A DNA stretch of 64,000 nucleotides from Anaerovibrio lipolyticus DSM 3074. GTDB taxonomy: Bacteria > Bacillota > Negativicutes > Selenomonadales > Selenomonadaceae. The notes below the pieces were generated by a model. It did no database searches. It saw only the letters and a list, made by a program, of their open reading frames with translations, and had not been told where the DNA came from. The stretch is taken from NCBI RefSeq assembly GCF_900141865.1, contig NZ_FQYW01000008.1, positions 62,001 through 126,000 on the forward strand. Direction: 5' to 3'. Positions 24,910 through 34,900 of this stretch are shown here, piece by piece. A program made the position numbers and the translations under genes. Position 1 is the first letter of the stretch; the number at the start of each line of letters is the position of its first letter.

Positions 24910-26655
24910 ATGCATGATGCACAGGAGATGCGTCAACTCTTTGTAAAGAGAATTCTGGGGAGCTGTTATAATAAGGTCGTACATGTTAATTTGCGAAAAG
25001 ATAGTTTTCATATTATAAAGCTTGATGATTTTGAGCGTGAATATACGACAATTGACCTAAAAAAAGCAACATTAAGTGAATGGTTTAATGATTTCGTAAA
25101 CAGTGGAATGTGTCACGAAAGCGTTCGCCAGCGATTCGTGGATTTTGCCAATCCTTCTAATTTAAAAAAGCTTTGTAAAAGATGTGAAAATGGCTCGGTG
25201 CAGATTGTTTACCTTCGCCTGATTGGCAGGGAGGGAAATTATCAGCCAGCTATTATGGAATTCTTCCCTGATGCGGATGATCTTTTTTCAGGGTTTGTTA
25301 CAGTGCGTTCTTTTGTAGCCAATTCTTCCATTGGTCAGAGCAATACTCTGGAGCCAATAGAGGAGAGGATGAATGCTGATGATTCCCAAATTGATCGTCT
25401 GACAGGTCTTTTGAACCGTCGCGCTTTTTGTGAAAAGGCTGACCAGATTATGGCGGCCAATCCAGACAAAAAATACGATATTGTAGTGTCTGACGTGGTG
25501 GACTTTAAGCTGGTTAATGAGCATTTTGGCTATGAGACTGGTGATAAGATTATTACTGAGATAAGTGAGTGGTTGCAGTGCAGTACAGGAAGTGATTTCC
25601 TTATTGGACGTTATGGTGGAGATCAGTTTGTAACCCTTATGGAGCATACAGGTATTCTTACTGATGATTTTATTCGCTATGTTCACCAGTCTGCCAGGGA
25701 AGTTATTTCCATGAAGGATTTGGTTTTCCGGTTGGGTATTTATGAAAATATTGACAGCTCCATTTCAGCTGCCATTGCCTGTGACCGTGCTATTATGGCC
25801 CTTCAGCCTATTAAGCATAAGTATGGTAAGCTCTACGCTTTCTATGAGGATAAGATGCTGGAGGAGCTGGAGCGTTATCGTCGTATGGAAAATGATATGC
25901 GTGAGTCTCTCCGTACAGGTGAATTTTATCTGGTTTTCCAGCCTAAGCATAATGCCTTTACTGGGGAGCTGGAAGGAGCAGAAACTCTTCTTCGCTGGAA
26001 TCATTCAGAGCTCGGAAACCTTTATCCATCTGAGTTTATTCCAATTATGGAGGACAGCGGTTTTATTGTGGAAGTAGATATGTATGTGTGGGAGGAGACC
26101 TGCAAGTGCATCAAGCGTTGGGAAGCTCTGGGCATACAGCCTTTCCCTATATCGGTAAATTTTTCCCGACTGAATTTCCGCCAGCCTGATTTTGTCAAAA
26201 AAATATTAAGCATAACTGATAAATACAGAGTAGATCGTTCCCTGCTACATCTGGAGGTTACGGAAAATATATTCGAATCAAGGCTCATGGAGATGCGACA
26301 TATTCTGCAACAGTGCCAGGATTCTGGCTTTAAGATTGAGCTTGACGATTTTGGCTCCGGCTACTCGTCACTTAATATTTTAGGTGATTTACCACTTGAT
26401 ATTATTAAGTTGGACAAGTCATTTATGAATGAAATCAGTGACAAGAAACGTAGCAGTATCCTTCATGGTTGTATCAATCTTGCCAACAGTCTTGATTTAA
26501 ATACCGTGGTTGAGGGAGTTGAATCTAAGGAACAGGTGGATGTTATCAGAAAATATGGTGCTGATATGATTCAGGGATATTATTTCTCAGAGCCCATGAA
26601 AGAGGAGAATTTTGTAAAATATATATTGGATAACGGATACTGCTCCAATATTTAA
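24910..26655 (+). CDS. GGDEF-EAL cyclic-di-GMP protein with degenerate GGDEF
   Basis: A 581-residue cytoplasmic protein. Residues 1-150 are an unassigned, possibly PAS-like sensory region, about 160-315 a GGDEF domain and about 325-575 an EAL domain. The cyclase motif reads RYGGDQF (residues 235-240) with Glu replaced by Gln, and no RxxD inhibitory site precedes it, so cyclase activity is doubtful. The phosphodiesterase side keeps most ligands (NFSRLNF, LEVTEN, DDFGSGYSS, IKLDKSF, VVEGVES, QGYYFSEP), but the signature is ETL (358-360) instead of EAL. It is best read as a c-di-GMP phosphodiesterase with a regulatory GGDEF. The start ATG 24910 follows GGAGGG; ATG 24880 has no site. Confidence 0.88.
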   Translation: MHDAQEMRQLFVKRILGSCYNKVVHVNLRKDSFHIIKLDDFEREYTTIDLKKATLSEWFNDFVNSGMCHESVRQRFVDFANPSNLKKLCKRCENGSVQIVYLRLIGREGNYQPAIMEFFPDADDLFSGFVTVRSFVANSSIGQSNTLEPIEERMNADDSQIDRLTGLLNRRAFCEKADQIMAANPDKKYDIVVSDVVDFKLVNEHFGYETGDKIITEISEWLQCSTGSDFLIGRYGGDQFVTLMEHTGILTDDFIRYVHQSAREVISMKDLVFRLGIYENIDSSISAAIACDRAIMALQPIKHKYGKLYAFYEDKMLEELERYRRMENDMRESLRTGEFYLVFQPKHNAFTGELEGAETLLRWNHSELGNLYPSEFIPIMEDSGFIVEVDMYVWEETCKCIKRWEALGIQPFPISVNFSRLNFRQPDFVKKILSITDKYRVDRSLLHLEVTENIFESRLMEMRHILQQCQDSGFKIELDDFGSGYSSLNILGDLPLDIIKLDKSFMNEISDKKRSSILHGCINLANSLDLNTVVEGVESKEQVDVIRKYGADMIQGYYFSEPMKEENFVKYILDNGYCSNI

Positions 26656-26699
26656 CTAACAGTACATTGGTTAAATTTGGAATTTTTAGACATATTGAG

Positions 26700-26746
26700 C
26701 CCTATGCTGCTGGTTATTAAATATCAACACGGCATAGGGTTTTCTT
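26700..26746 (+). terminator. Terminator
   Basis: CCCTATGC (26700-26707) and GCATAGGG (26732-26739) followed by TTTTCTT, after the GGDEF-EAL gene. Confidence 0.8.
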
Positions 26747-26827
26747 ATACACATTTAATGAAGATAATATCTATATATGGTATAATGTTTGACGTGTTAA
26801 AATGTTTTTTTCAGAGGAGGTATTTTT

Positions 26828-27562
26828 ATGCTGAATAAGAAGCTTTACACCTTGATGCTGTGCTTTATGCTGTGTCTGGGGATTGCAGCTATGGCCAGTG
26901 CTGCTCCGGGCGGACAGTATGCCGAGCCTTCTGTTATTTCTGTAAGTGGTCAAGGAAAGGTTGTCACCAGCCCAGATGTGGTAGATATTCGTATAGGTAT
27001 TGAAACTACAGCCCGGGATGCCAAGGCAGCTCAAATGGAAAACGGCAATAAAATGTCCTCTGTACTGGCAGCTATAAAGGAGTTGGGGGTAAAGGAAAGT
27101 GATATTAAGACAGCCTTTTTTGACTTAACTCCAATATATAATTATCCTGAGGGAAAACCTGCTGAGATGGTAGGCTGTACCGCCACCAACTATATAGCAG
27201 TACGGGTAGATGAGGTGGTTAAGGCAGGCAATGTTATTGAAGCAGCGTTAAATAATGGTGCCAATCGCATTGATAGCCTCAGCTTTGATGTGAAGGAGCC
27301 TGAGTCCCTGCGCCGGGCAGCCTTAAAGGATGCTGTAAGGGATGCCAGAAACAAGGCTGATATTCTTGCTGGAGCCCTTGGGGTGCGTATTACCGGTATT
27401 AAGCTGGTAACGGAAAATGTCGGTTCTGTTACTTCCAGAGATAATACCAGACTGGGAAAAAATGCTATGGATATGGTGGCCATCAGTGCAATGGTTGCTC
27501 CTTTGGAGGCAGGTACCATAGATGTCAGCGCCACTGTTCATGTAGATTATATTGTAGAATAA
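26828..27562 (+). CDS. SIMPL (DUF541) domain protein, exported
   Basis: A 244-residue protein with a cleavable signal peptide (about 1-25, ending ASA-AP). The mature part is a single SIMPL domain, opening with VISVSGQGKVVTSPDVVDIRIGIET and closing with VSATVHVDYIV. SIMPL proteins are periplasmic or surface proteins of mostly unknown role, linked to oxidative stress resistance in some bacteria. GAGGAGG lies upstream and an extended -10 (TGGTATAAT) at 26778-26786. It is followed 22 nt later by a membrane acyltransferase and may be co-expressed with it. Confidence 0.88.
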   Translation: MLNKKLYTLMLCFMLCLGIAAMASAAPGGQYAEPSVISVSGQGKVVTSPDVVDIRIGIETTARDAKAAQMENGNKMSSVLAAIKELGVKESDIKTAFFDLTPIYNYPEGKPAEMVGCTATNYIAVRVDEVVKAGNVIEAALNNGANRIDSLSFDVKEPESLRRAALKDAVRDARNKADILAGALGVRITGIKLVTENVGSVTSRDNTRLGKNAMDMVAISAMVAPLEAGTIDVSATVHVDYIVE

Positions 27563-27584
27563 ATAATGATTTGGGAGTTTTTTG

Positions 27585-28721
27585 ATGAAAAAGCCACGTT
27601 TAGAGGCCATAGAATTTATTCGGGGTATCTCCATGCTGGGAGTTATCGGTATCCATATTGGCTCAGCTTATTTGGGACAGCACCTGACACCGGAAGCACC
27701 GGGCAATGCCCATTTGGTGGCATTGCTGGAAATATTTACCAGATTCAGTGTACCTATTTTCTTCTTTATTTCTGCCTTTGGGCTGTTTTATAACATGGAC
27801 ATTACCAAGCCTTTTGTATATAAGGACTTCTTAAAGCGCCGCTACAAGGCTGTGGTGGTACCTTATGTGGTATGGTCCCTGTTTTATATCCTTCATTACT
27901 GTGTTTTGTGGAAGGATTACAGCCCGCTAAAGCCAATTACAATTCTGTATGATTTGTTTTTTGGCCTTGCCAATTATCAGCTGTATTTCATGGTTCTACT
28001 GATCTGGTTCTATTTGCTGATGCCTCTTTGGGTGTGGGCAGTTAAGCGGTTGAATATCTCGAAGCTGGCTTTACTGCTGGTATTCCAGATAGCCGTTAAC
28101 TATTATCTGTGCTTTATGTGGAATGCCTGGGCTGTTGATAATCCTTATCTTAAGCCATTTGCCATGTACCACCTGAATTATTGGGTGATTCATTATGTCT
28201 TTATATTCCTTTTGGGTGGATATCTGGCAGTAAATATGGATAAATTCATGGGCTTTATGGTTAAGTACCGCAGCTCTATTGTGGCCTTTTTCTGGCTGAC
28301 ATTGGCGGCTCATTTAAGCTACTATTATTATTTGCTGTACAGCAAGGGCTATACCCCATTGGAGGGCGTAAATACAGCCCATCAGCTTTGTCCAACGGGA
28401 ATAATTTATACTTTGGGAGCCTGCCTGTTTTTCTTTACGATTTTCACCATCTGGAAATTGCCGGATAAATTAAAGCCTGTGCTTTCCCTTTTGGGCAAGC
28501 ATTCCTATTTTATGTATCTGGCCCATCCTGTGGCTATCACCTATATTTCACTATTTTATGAGAAAATTAATCTCAAGATTAACGCGGTGCCTGCCATAAT
28601 CATGTATTTTGGAGTGGTTCTGGTGACCTTGGTGGTGGCTGTTGTTATGCGCCGGCTTGGTGATATTTTACCATTTATTAATAAGGGAACTATTGGGGTA
28701 TATCCAAAGAAAACAATGTGA
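27585..28721 (+). CDS. Acyltransferase family 3 membrane protein
   Basis: A 378-residue protein with about ten transmembrane helices. The family signature is at the N-terminus: LEAIEFIRGISMLGVIGIHIGSAYL, including the Arg-Gly and active His region, with SVPIFFFISAFGLFY following. Members (OafA/WecH type) move acetyl or other acyl groups across or onto surface glycans. ATG 27585 follows GGGAG; a TTG immediately before it extends the frame by one codon. The substrate is unknown and no polysaccharide cluster is adjacent. Confidence 0.85.
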   Translation: MKKPRLEAIEFIRGISMLGVIGIHIGSAYLGQHLTPEAPGNAHLVALLEIFTRFSVPIFFFISAFGLFYNMDITKPFVYKDFLKRRYKAVVVPYVVWSLFYILHYCVLWKDYSPLKPITILYDLFFGLANYQLYFMVLLIWFYLLMPLWVWAVKRLNISKLALLLVFQIAVNYYLCFMWNAWAVDNPYLKPFAMYHLNYWVIHYVFIFLLGGYLAVNMDKFMGFMVKYRSSIVAFFWLTLAAHLSYYYYLLYSKGYTPLEGVNTAHQLCPTGIIYTLGACLFFFTIFTIWKLPDKLKPVLSLLGKHSYFMYLAHPVAITYISLFYEKINLKINAVPAIIMYFGVVLVTLVVAVVMRRLGDILPFINKGTIGVYPKKTM

Positions 28722-28726
28722 CACAT

Positions 28727-28748
28727 GGCTCCCTGCGGGGAGCCTTTT
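28727..28748 (+). terminator. Terminator
   Basis: GGCTCCC (28727-28733), loop, GGGAGCC (28738-28744), TTTT, with flanking CACAT/ATGTG complementarity. Confidence 0.85.
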
Positions 28749-28774
28749 ATGTGGGGATTTTGAGGTAGAAATTT

Positions 28775-29938
28775 ATGGAGAATTCATATATTATAATAGT
28801 GCTTTTGGTTATTATTATTGCTATGTTGGCAGTATTAATTATGAAAAAGCCTGATAATTCCAGGGCTGAACAGGTATTGTGGAATATGCAGAAGGCTCTT
28901 GGAGATGGCCAGCAGATGACCAAGGATGACATTTGCCGCAATATTATGCAGATGGACAATGCCAACAGCCAAAGCCTGAAGGAAATAAAGGATAGTGTGA
29001 ATCAAGGGCTGGTATCGGTTCGTCATGAAACGGAAAAGGGTATTGCTGAGCTGCGAGGAGAGCTGGATAAAAATCTAAAGGAAATAAAAGGGGCAGTGGA
29101 TGAGCAGCTACAGACCGCTTTGGAAAAGCGCATTACGGCTTCCTTTAAGGCTGTAAGTTCCCAGCTGGAGCAGGTGTATAAGGGGCTGGGGGAAATGCAG
29201 GCTCTGGCCAATGATGTAGGTAGTCTGAAGCAGGTTCTCAGTGGAGTGAAAACCCGTGGCGTGCTGGGAGAGTACCAGCTGAAAAATATTCTGGTGGATA
29301 TTTTAACAGCTGATCAGTTTGATGAAAATGTGGAGACGGTACCTGAAAGTGGGAAACGTGTAGAATTTGCTATTAAGATGCCGGGGATGGATGGGGATAC
29401 GATATATCTTCCAATTGATGCAAAGTTTCCCATGGATTCCTACAACCATTTGCTGGATGCGCAAGCCTCCGGCGATAAGGCGCTTATTGAACAGGCACAG
29501 CGGGAGCTGGAAAAACGTTTGGACAGTGAGGCCAAGGATATTGCAACCAAATATCTGAAGCCACCTTATACTACCAGCTTTGCCATTATGTTCCTGCCAA
29601 CAGAGGGGCTGTATGCTCATGCAGTGGATAGCGGTATGGTGGAGGGACTTCAGCATAAATACAAGGTTAATATTGCTGGTCCTAGCACTATGGCGGCCCT
29701 GCTGAACAGCCTGCAGATGGGCTTTAGGACCTTGGCAATTCAGAAGCGTTCCAACGAGGTATGGAAAACACTGGGAGAGGTCAAAAGCGAGCTAATAAAA
29801 TATAATGAGGCCATGGAGGCTATTTACAAGCAGTTTGGACAGGTTAGCAATAAATTTGAGGCTCTTGTTAACACCCGTACTAACGTGCTTATGCGAAAAT
29901 TCCGTGATGTGGAAGCATTGCCGGAGCAGGAGGATTAA
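28775..29938 (+). CDS. rmuC: DNA recombination protein RmuC
   Basis: A 387-residue protein with an N-terminal membrane anchor (about 5-23), a long coiled coil (about 45-150) and the RmuC nuclease-like domain (GVLGEYQLKNILVDIL, PIDAKFPMDSYNHLLDA, PPYTTSFAIMFLPTEGLYAHAV, NIAGPSTMAALLNSLQMGFRTLAI). RmuC limits recombination at inverted repeats in E. coli; its fold is related to restriction endonucleases. GAGGTAG precedes the ATG. The PrsW-type protease gene follows after 6 nt. Confidence 0.93.
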   Translation: MENSYIIIVLLVIIIAMLAVLIMKKPDNSRAEQVLWNMQKALGDGQQMTKDDICRNIMQMDNANSQSLKEIKDSVNQGLVSVRHETEKGIAELRGELDKNLKEIKGAVDEQLQTALEKRITASFKAVSSQLEQVYKGLGEMQALANDVGSLKQVLSGVKTRGVLGEYQLKNILVDILTADQFDENVETVPESGKRVEFAIKMPGMDGDTIYLPIDAKFPMDSYNHLLDAQASGDKALIEQAQRELEKRLDSEAKDIATKYLKPPYTTSFAIMFLPTEGLYAHAVDSGMVEGLQHKYKVNIAGPSTMAALLNSLQMGFRTLAIQKRSNEVWKTLGEVKSELIKYNEAMEAIYKQFGQVSNKFEALVNTRTNVLMRKFRDVEALPEQED

Positions 29939-29944
29939 TACTAT

Positions 29945-30643
29945 ATGTACGATTTATTAGTAAATCTGGCCATAGTGCCTGGATTGGCATTCTTGTACTA
30001 TATTTATACTCTGGATAAGATAGAGAAGGAACCACCGGAGCTTCTAATGAAGCTCGTTGGCTTTGGTGCTATTTGCTGTTTTCCTGCTGTATTATTGGAG
30101 TTTATTGCAGGAGGTATATTAGACCAGTTTCTTTATTCCGGTACTGTAGAGTATGCCTTTTTCGAAGCTCTGCTGGGGGTGGCCCTTATGGAGGAGGGCT
30201 GCAAGCTATTTGTACTGAAAAAATTGACATGGACCCATCCAAAGTTTAACTATCGGTTTGATGCTATTTTATATTCTGTATGTGTCAGCATGGGCTTTGC
30301 TATTTTGGAAAATATTATGTATGTGCTGGATGGGGGCATTGAAACTGCCGTTGGACGTGCTTTTACATCTATTCCGGGGCACGGAGTATTTGCCATATTC
30401 ATGGGTATTTACTATGGGCAGGCCAAGGAATATCTTCATCGCATGGATAGGAAGGTAAAGGACAGGAGCCTGAAGCTGGCCCTGTTTATTCCAACAGTGT
30501 TGCATGGTTTCTACGATTTCTGCCTGCTTACTGAGGATGATATGATGGTAGTGGTGTTCTTTATCTTTATTTTGGCCCTGTATGCCCATGCTTTTTTCAA
30601 GGTTAGAAAGATGTCCCGGGAAGACCATCGGATTTATTATTAA
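29945..30643 (+). CDS. PrsW-family intramembrane metalloprotease
   Basis: A 232-residue membrane protein with about 7-8 helices. The active-site motifs of the PrsW/CPBP superfamily are in place: Glu83-Glu84 in MEEGCK, FAILEN with Glu122, His146 in SIPGHG and His187-x3-Asp191 in LHGFYDF. PrsW in Bacillus cleaves the anti-sigma factor RsiW; no sigma/anti-sigma pair lies in this window, so the substrate is unknown. GGAGG sits at the end of rmuC, 11 nt upstream, indicating an operon. Confidence 0.88.
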   Translation: MYDLLVNLAIVPGLAFLYYIYTLDKIEKEPPELLMKLVGFGAICCFPAVLLEFIAGGILDQFLYSGTVEYAFFEALLGVALMEEGCKLFVLKKLTWTHPKFNYRFDAILYSVCVSMGFAILENIMYVLDGGIETAVGRAFTSIPGHGVFAIFMGIYYGQAKEYLHRMDRKVKDRSLKLALFIPTVLHGFYDFCLLTEDDMMVVVFFIFILALYAHAFFKVRKMSREDHRIYY

Positions 30644-30650
30644 TATATAT

Positions 30651-30697
30651 AAATGGCAGGTAACTGTTGTATAGTGCAGTTACCTGCCATTTTTTGT
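30651..30697 (+). terminator. Strong terminator
   Basis: AAATGGCAGGTAACTG (30651-30666) and CAGTTACCTGCCATTT (30677-30692), a perfect 16-bp stem followed by TTT, closes rmuC-prsW. Confidence 0.93.
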
Positions 30698-30709
30698 AAA
30701 AATAGGTTA

Positions 30710-30786
30710 TTGTGTACATATAGGTTGAGATGTTATACTTTAACTGTAGGTAATTATAATTACCTACAGTTAAAATAACTACCTAC
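30710..30786 (+). promoter_or_regulatory. Promoter and 36-bp perfect palindrome before the integrase-like gene
   Basis: TTGTGT (30710-30715) and TATACT (30734-30739), spaced 18 nt, form a candidate promoter. Its -10 box touches a 36-bp perfect palindrome at 30739-30774 whose left half is TTTAACTGTAGGTAATTA. The core GTAGGTA (30746-30752) recurs as TACCTAC at 30761-30767 and again outside the palindrome at 30780-30786. Position at the transcription start suggests an operator; a hairpin in the leader RNA is an alternative. Confidence 0.7.
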
Positions 30787-30836
30787 TCGAAATATATCAC
30801 CATTACTACATTACATACACACTAGGAGATCTCACC

Positions 30837-31787
30837 ATGATAACTGAAGCAGAATTCATCCAAAACATAGAGCAATATATCATTCCCTGTATTGCCAAAG
30901 GAAATCCCAGCCCTGATACACTGGAATCCTATATGAAGCATATACGAATTTTTTTAAAATGGTGCCATAAAAATAACCGCCAGCCCTTGAAAATGACAGA
31001 GCAGCAAATTAGGATTTATTATCAGGAATTGCTGGACAAGGGCTACAAGCCTTTGACCATTCATATAAAGATCTCAGCCCTAAAGGCTCTTTATCGTGCT
31101 GCCATTTATCAACACCTCATATTTGATAATCCATGCAGCAGCATACAAACCCAGGGTGGAAATCCGCCAACCCTGCGTTACTATCTGGATATGAACCAGC
31201 TGCAGGTGGTATGTAATGCCTATAATGATGAACCGGATGACTTTGTACGAAATCGTAACACATTAATATTATATCTTTTCAGCGTAGAGGGACTGCGCCC
31301 TGTTGATATATTCAGGCTTAACATGCAGAACATAAATTGGGAAAATTATACAATCGAAATTAGCGCATCTGATGTTAGTGATGTGACCCAGACGCAGCAA
31401 ATTTATCCCTGCCAGGAAACCATAAATGTACTTGTGGACTATATCAACAGTATTCCCGGGCCAATCATTGATGAGCTAATTGGCAAGCTGGCGCCCTTAA
31501 TTATTTCCAATTCCAAAAATAATTTTGCCGGCAGGCTTTCCAGAAACGGAATGCGACTTATCATAAATAATGCGCTTGATAAGGCCGGATTAAAGGTTTC
31601 CGGAGCTTCAGCCAACCTTTTACGAAATAGCTGCGGAACAAATCTTTTTAAAGCCACCAATGATATTAAGCTGGTGCAGCAAACCCTCAGACAGCAAAAC
31701 ATTATTTCCGCTATGAAATTTATGGAGGACAACCCAACACTTAGCAAACGGGCAACCAATATTATAGCCCCAAAACGAAGTAAATGA
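30837..31787 (+). CDS. Tyrosine-recombinase homologue, catalytically degenerate
   Basis: A 316-residue protein with the two-domain layout of phage integrases: a SAM-like core-binding domain (about 8-95, with TLESYMKHIRIFLKWC and SALKALYRAAI) and a catalytic-fold domain (about 115-305). Box I Arg is retained (Arg154 in VEGLRPVDIFRL). The other active residues are replaced: HxxR reads Asn260-L-L-Arg263, the second His/Trp position is Gln286, the nucleophile Tyr position is Phe295, and the beta-hairpin GKG Lys motif is not recognisable. It probably binds DNA without cutting. It stands alone behind a 36-bp palindrome with no excisionase, cargo or tRNA junction. Confidence 0.8.
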   Translation: MITEAEFIQNIEQYIIPCIAKGNPSPDTLESYMKHIRIFLKWCHKNNRQPLKMTEQQIRIYYQELLDKGYKPLTIHIKISALKALYRAAIYQHLIFDNPCSSIQTQGGNPPTLRYYLDMNQLQVVCNAYNDEPDDFVRNRNTLILYLFSVEGLRPVDIFRLNMQNINWENYTIEISASDVSDVTQTQQIYPCQETINVLVDYINSIPGPIIDELIGKLAPLIISNSKNNFAGRLSRNGMRLIINNALDKAGLKVSGASANLLRNSCGTNLFKATNDIKLVQQTLRQQNIISAMKFMEDNPTLSKRATNIIAPKRSK

Positions 31788-31819
31788 GCCATATATACCC
31801 ACAAAATATATTGCAAAAA

Positions 31820-31856
31820 TTTTACTTCCGATAAATTTTAGTTATCGGAAGTAAAA
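31820..31856. repeat. 15-bp inverted repeat after the integrase-like gene
   Basis: TTTTACTTCCGATAA (31820-31834) and TTATCGGAAGTAAAA (31842-31856) are exact complements with a 7-nt loop. No T-run follows on the plus strand, so it is not a standard terminator for the upstream gene; it may still terminate weakly or be a protein site. Confidence 0.6.
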
Positions 31857-31992
31857 ATCAAAATAATAGCCTACTCCACAATGCAGGAAAAACATATATC
31901 AAGGTCGAATAATCACAAGAAGGAATTATTTGCCTATAAATAAGTTGTTTGACGAGAATTATCTTTCTGTTTTTCACAGGGAGTGGTCATAT

Positions 31993-34900
31993 ATGAAATT
32001 CAATAATTTCAGATATATAAGAAAATCATTTCTCATTATAACAAGCCTTCTTTTGGTGGCTATGCAGCTGCTTTCCTATTGGATGATGTCTGCTTATGCC
32101 AACCAGGGAGAAGATGATAACCAGCGTAAGACCGTCAGGGTTGCGGCCTACGATGCTGATGAAATTTTCGTATTAAATGATGGTAACAACAGGAAAAACG
32201 GCTATGCCTACGAATATATTGAAACTATTGCCAGATATTCCGGCTGGGATTTGGAATATAAGATATACCCTGGCTTTACGGACTGTATCAATGCCGTGAA
32301 AAATGGCGAAGCTGATCTGGCCTATGATGTCAGCTATACTGAAGAAAGGGCCAAATATTTAGCTTTTCCTAATGAAGCAATGGGAGTTGAAAATTACTAC
32401 CTGTATTTCTTGGATCATAATAAGGAAATCATTTCCGGAAATCTTGATACACTCCAGCACAAGAAAATAGGTGTTTCCAAGGGTACAAAGCAGATTGGCA
32501 TTTTAAGGGAATGGCTGACAAAAAATAATGTGGATGCGGAAATTGTGGAATATGAAAACAGTGCTGCACGTCGGGCCGCTCTTTGGGCCGGTGATGTCGA
32601 CCTGAATCTCATAGCCAACAGATACAACAAGCCCCACTTTATTGCCTTCGGAAGTATTGGTGAAGACAATTTTTACCTTGTAGTCAATAAAGCCCGTCCT
32701 GATATTTTGAAGGAGCTTAATGATGCCCACCGCCTGATGATGTCAATAAATCCGTATTTTATTACTGACATCAGCAAGCGGCACTTTGCCTATGCTTCCA
32801 TCAGAAAGAGCCTCTCTACTCCGGAGCTCCAGTGGCTTAGTCAACATCCGGTTATTCATGTTGGTTGCCTAGCTGATGACCCTCCATTCATTTACCGCGA
32901 TCCTAAAACCAATGAATTAAAAGGTGCTTCTATTGATACTATGAACCGCATATTTAAGGTTCTATATATCGATGACGTACAATTGGAATTTTCCATGTTC
33001 GACAGCCGGGAGGATATGCTGAAAGCCTTGCGCAATAAGGAAATTGACCTTATCCAGTATTTCTTTGATTATGATAGGGCCGCCCGGGACAATGTAATAA
33101 TTTCCACCGATATATATGACGCACAGCTTGGTCTGGTCCGAAAGGCCGGTACATCCTACACTGATGCCTTTGAAAGTCTTGCCTATCTTGAAAAATTTAA
33201 TGTCAAAAACTATACCATAACCAACAAAAACATTAATAATTATATACCTTGTAATACCCTTCTTGAATGTATGGAAGCAGTCCATAGTGGTAAGGCCACC
33301 GGTGCCATTGGCTTAGGCTCTACATTGGCCATTTATTCCCAGGCATATCCTGACTTGGAGTACACTCCTATGATGGAAACTGTTCCACTTTGCTTTGCTA
33401 CCTCCAAGGAAAATGTTTCATTAATTTCCATGATTGACAAAGGACGGGGGTTGATAAATAGTGGTGAGATTGATGCCATGATAGCGGCACACCAGCCTAT
33501 GGCCCCATTTTCTATTAATAAATTTATTTCCAACAATCTGGTAAGTTGCATTTTTGGCTTGGTAGTAGTAATATCAGTAATCATGATTGTCCTCTTTATG
33601 ACCATTACCAATCGTCGACTTAAGGCAAAGAATCAGCTTATTGATGAGCAAAATACTGCCCTGAAGGAATATCAGGGAAAGCTTACTCAATCTCTTGTAG
33701 ATGTGAAAAAGGCCGATAAAGCCAAAACATCCTTCCTTTTCAATATGTCCCACGACATAAGAACACCTATGAACGCCATTATCGGTTTTACCACCCTGCT
33801 GGAAAAAAATATCGATAATAAGGAGCTCGCCCTTAGTTATATTGAAAAAATCCAGTCCTCCAATAAATTCCTGCTTTCCCTAATAAATAATGTGCTGGAA
33901 ATGGCCCGTATTGAAAGTGGCAAGGCAACAGTAGAAGAATCCTGCGTTAATCTGGAAAAAATAGTGCCGGAGGTTTGTGCTGTTTTTGAGGCACAGATGA
34001 AGGAAAAGGGACTGCATTTCACCTACTCACTTAATGTGGAACACAACCATATAATGATGGATGCCACCAAGGTAAGGGAAATTCTCTTGAATCTTATCAG
34101 CAATTCCCTGAAATATACCCCACCCGGTGGCAGTGTATCCTACGATGTTACTGAGGAGCCATGTGACACCCCTGGCACCACCATCTTTAAGGTTGTTGTT
34201 GCCGATACTGGTATTGGTATGCCAAAGGACTTCCTGGATACCATATTTGATGCCTTTACCCGAGAAAAAAATACCACTCAAAGTGGTATTATCGGTACCG
34301 GGCTTGGTATGCATATTGTAAAAAAATTAGTGGATCTATTGGGAGGCAATATTACAGTAGAAAGTGAGCCGGGAAAGGGAACCCGCTTTACTCTCCTCAT
34401 GCCAAACAAAATTGCTCCGGAACACTTGCAGCATAGTCTGGAGGAGAAGAAAAATGATATTGATACCTCCAAATTCCAGGGTATGCGTATACTGTTGGCT
34501 GAGGATAACGAGCTTAATGCAGAAATTGCCCAAACTGTTTTGGAGGCACAGGGCTTTAAGGTTGAACATGCCCAAAATGGCGTTGAAGCAGTAGATATGC
34601 TGGCTAATTCTGATCCTGGGTATTATAATTTAGTCCTGATGGATGTACAAATGCCACAAATGGACGGCTACAAGGCCACCATCACCATTCGCGGTATGCA
34701 GGAGCCTGCCCATTCCAGTATCCCTATTATTGCCATGACGGCCAACGCCTTTGAAGAGGATAAACGCGCTGCACTATTGGCTGGAATGAATGCTCATATT
34801 CCAAAGCCTTTCGATATTCATAAGCTTTTTAGCACCATTGAAATGGTAATGGAGCATAAGGATTATTACATCCGCAGTGACATAATGGACAACTTTAAGG

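Noticed and set aside
30651-31856. A mobile island carried by the integrase
   Set aside because: The recombinase residues are lost, there is no excisionase or cargo, no flanking direct repeats were seen, and the adjacent genes run in normal operon order.
31820-31856. Terminator of the integrase-like gene
   Set aside because: The stem is perfect, but no T-run follows on the plus strand; listed as an inverted repeat instead.
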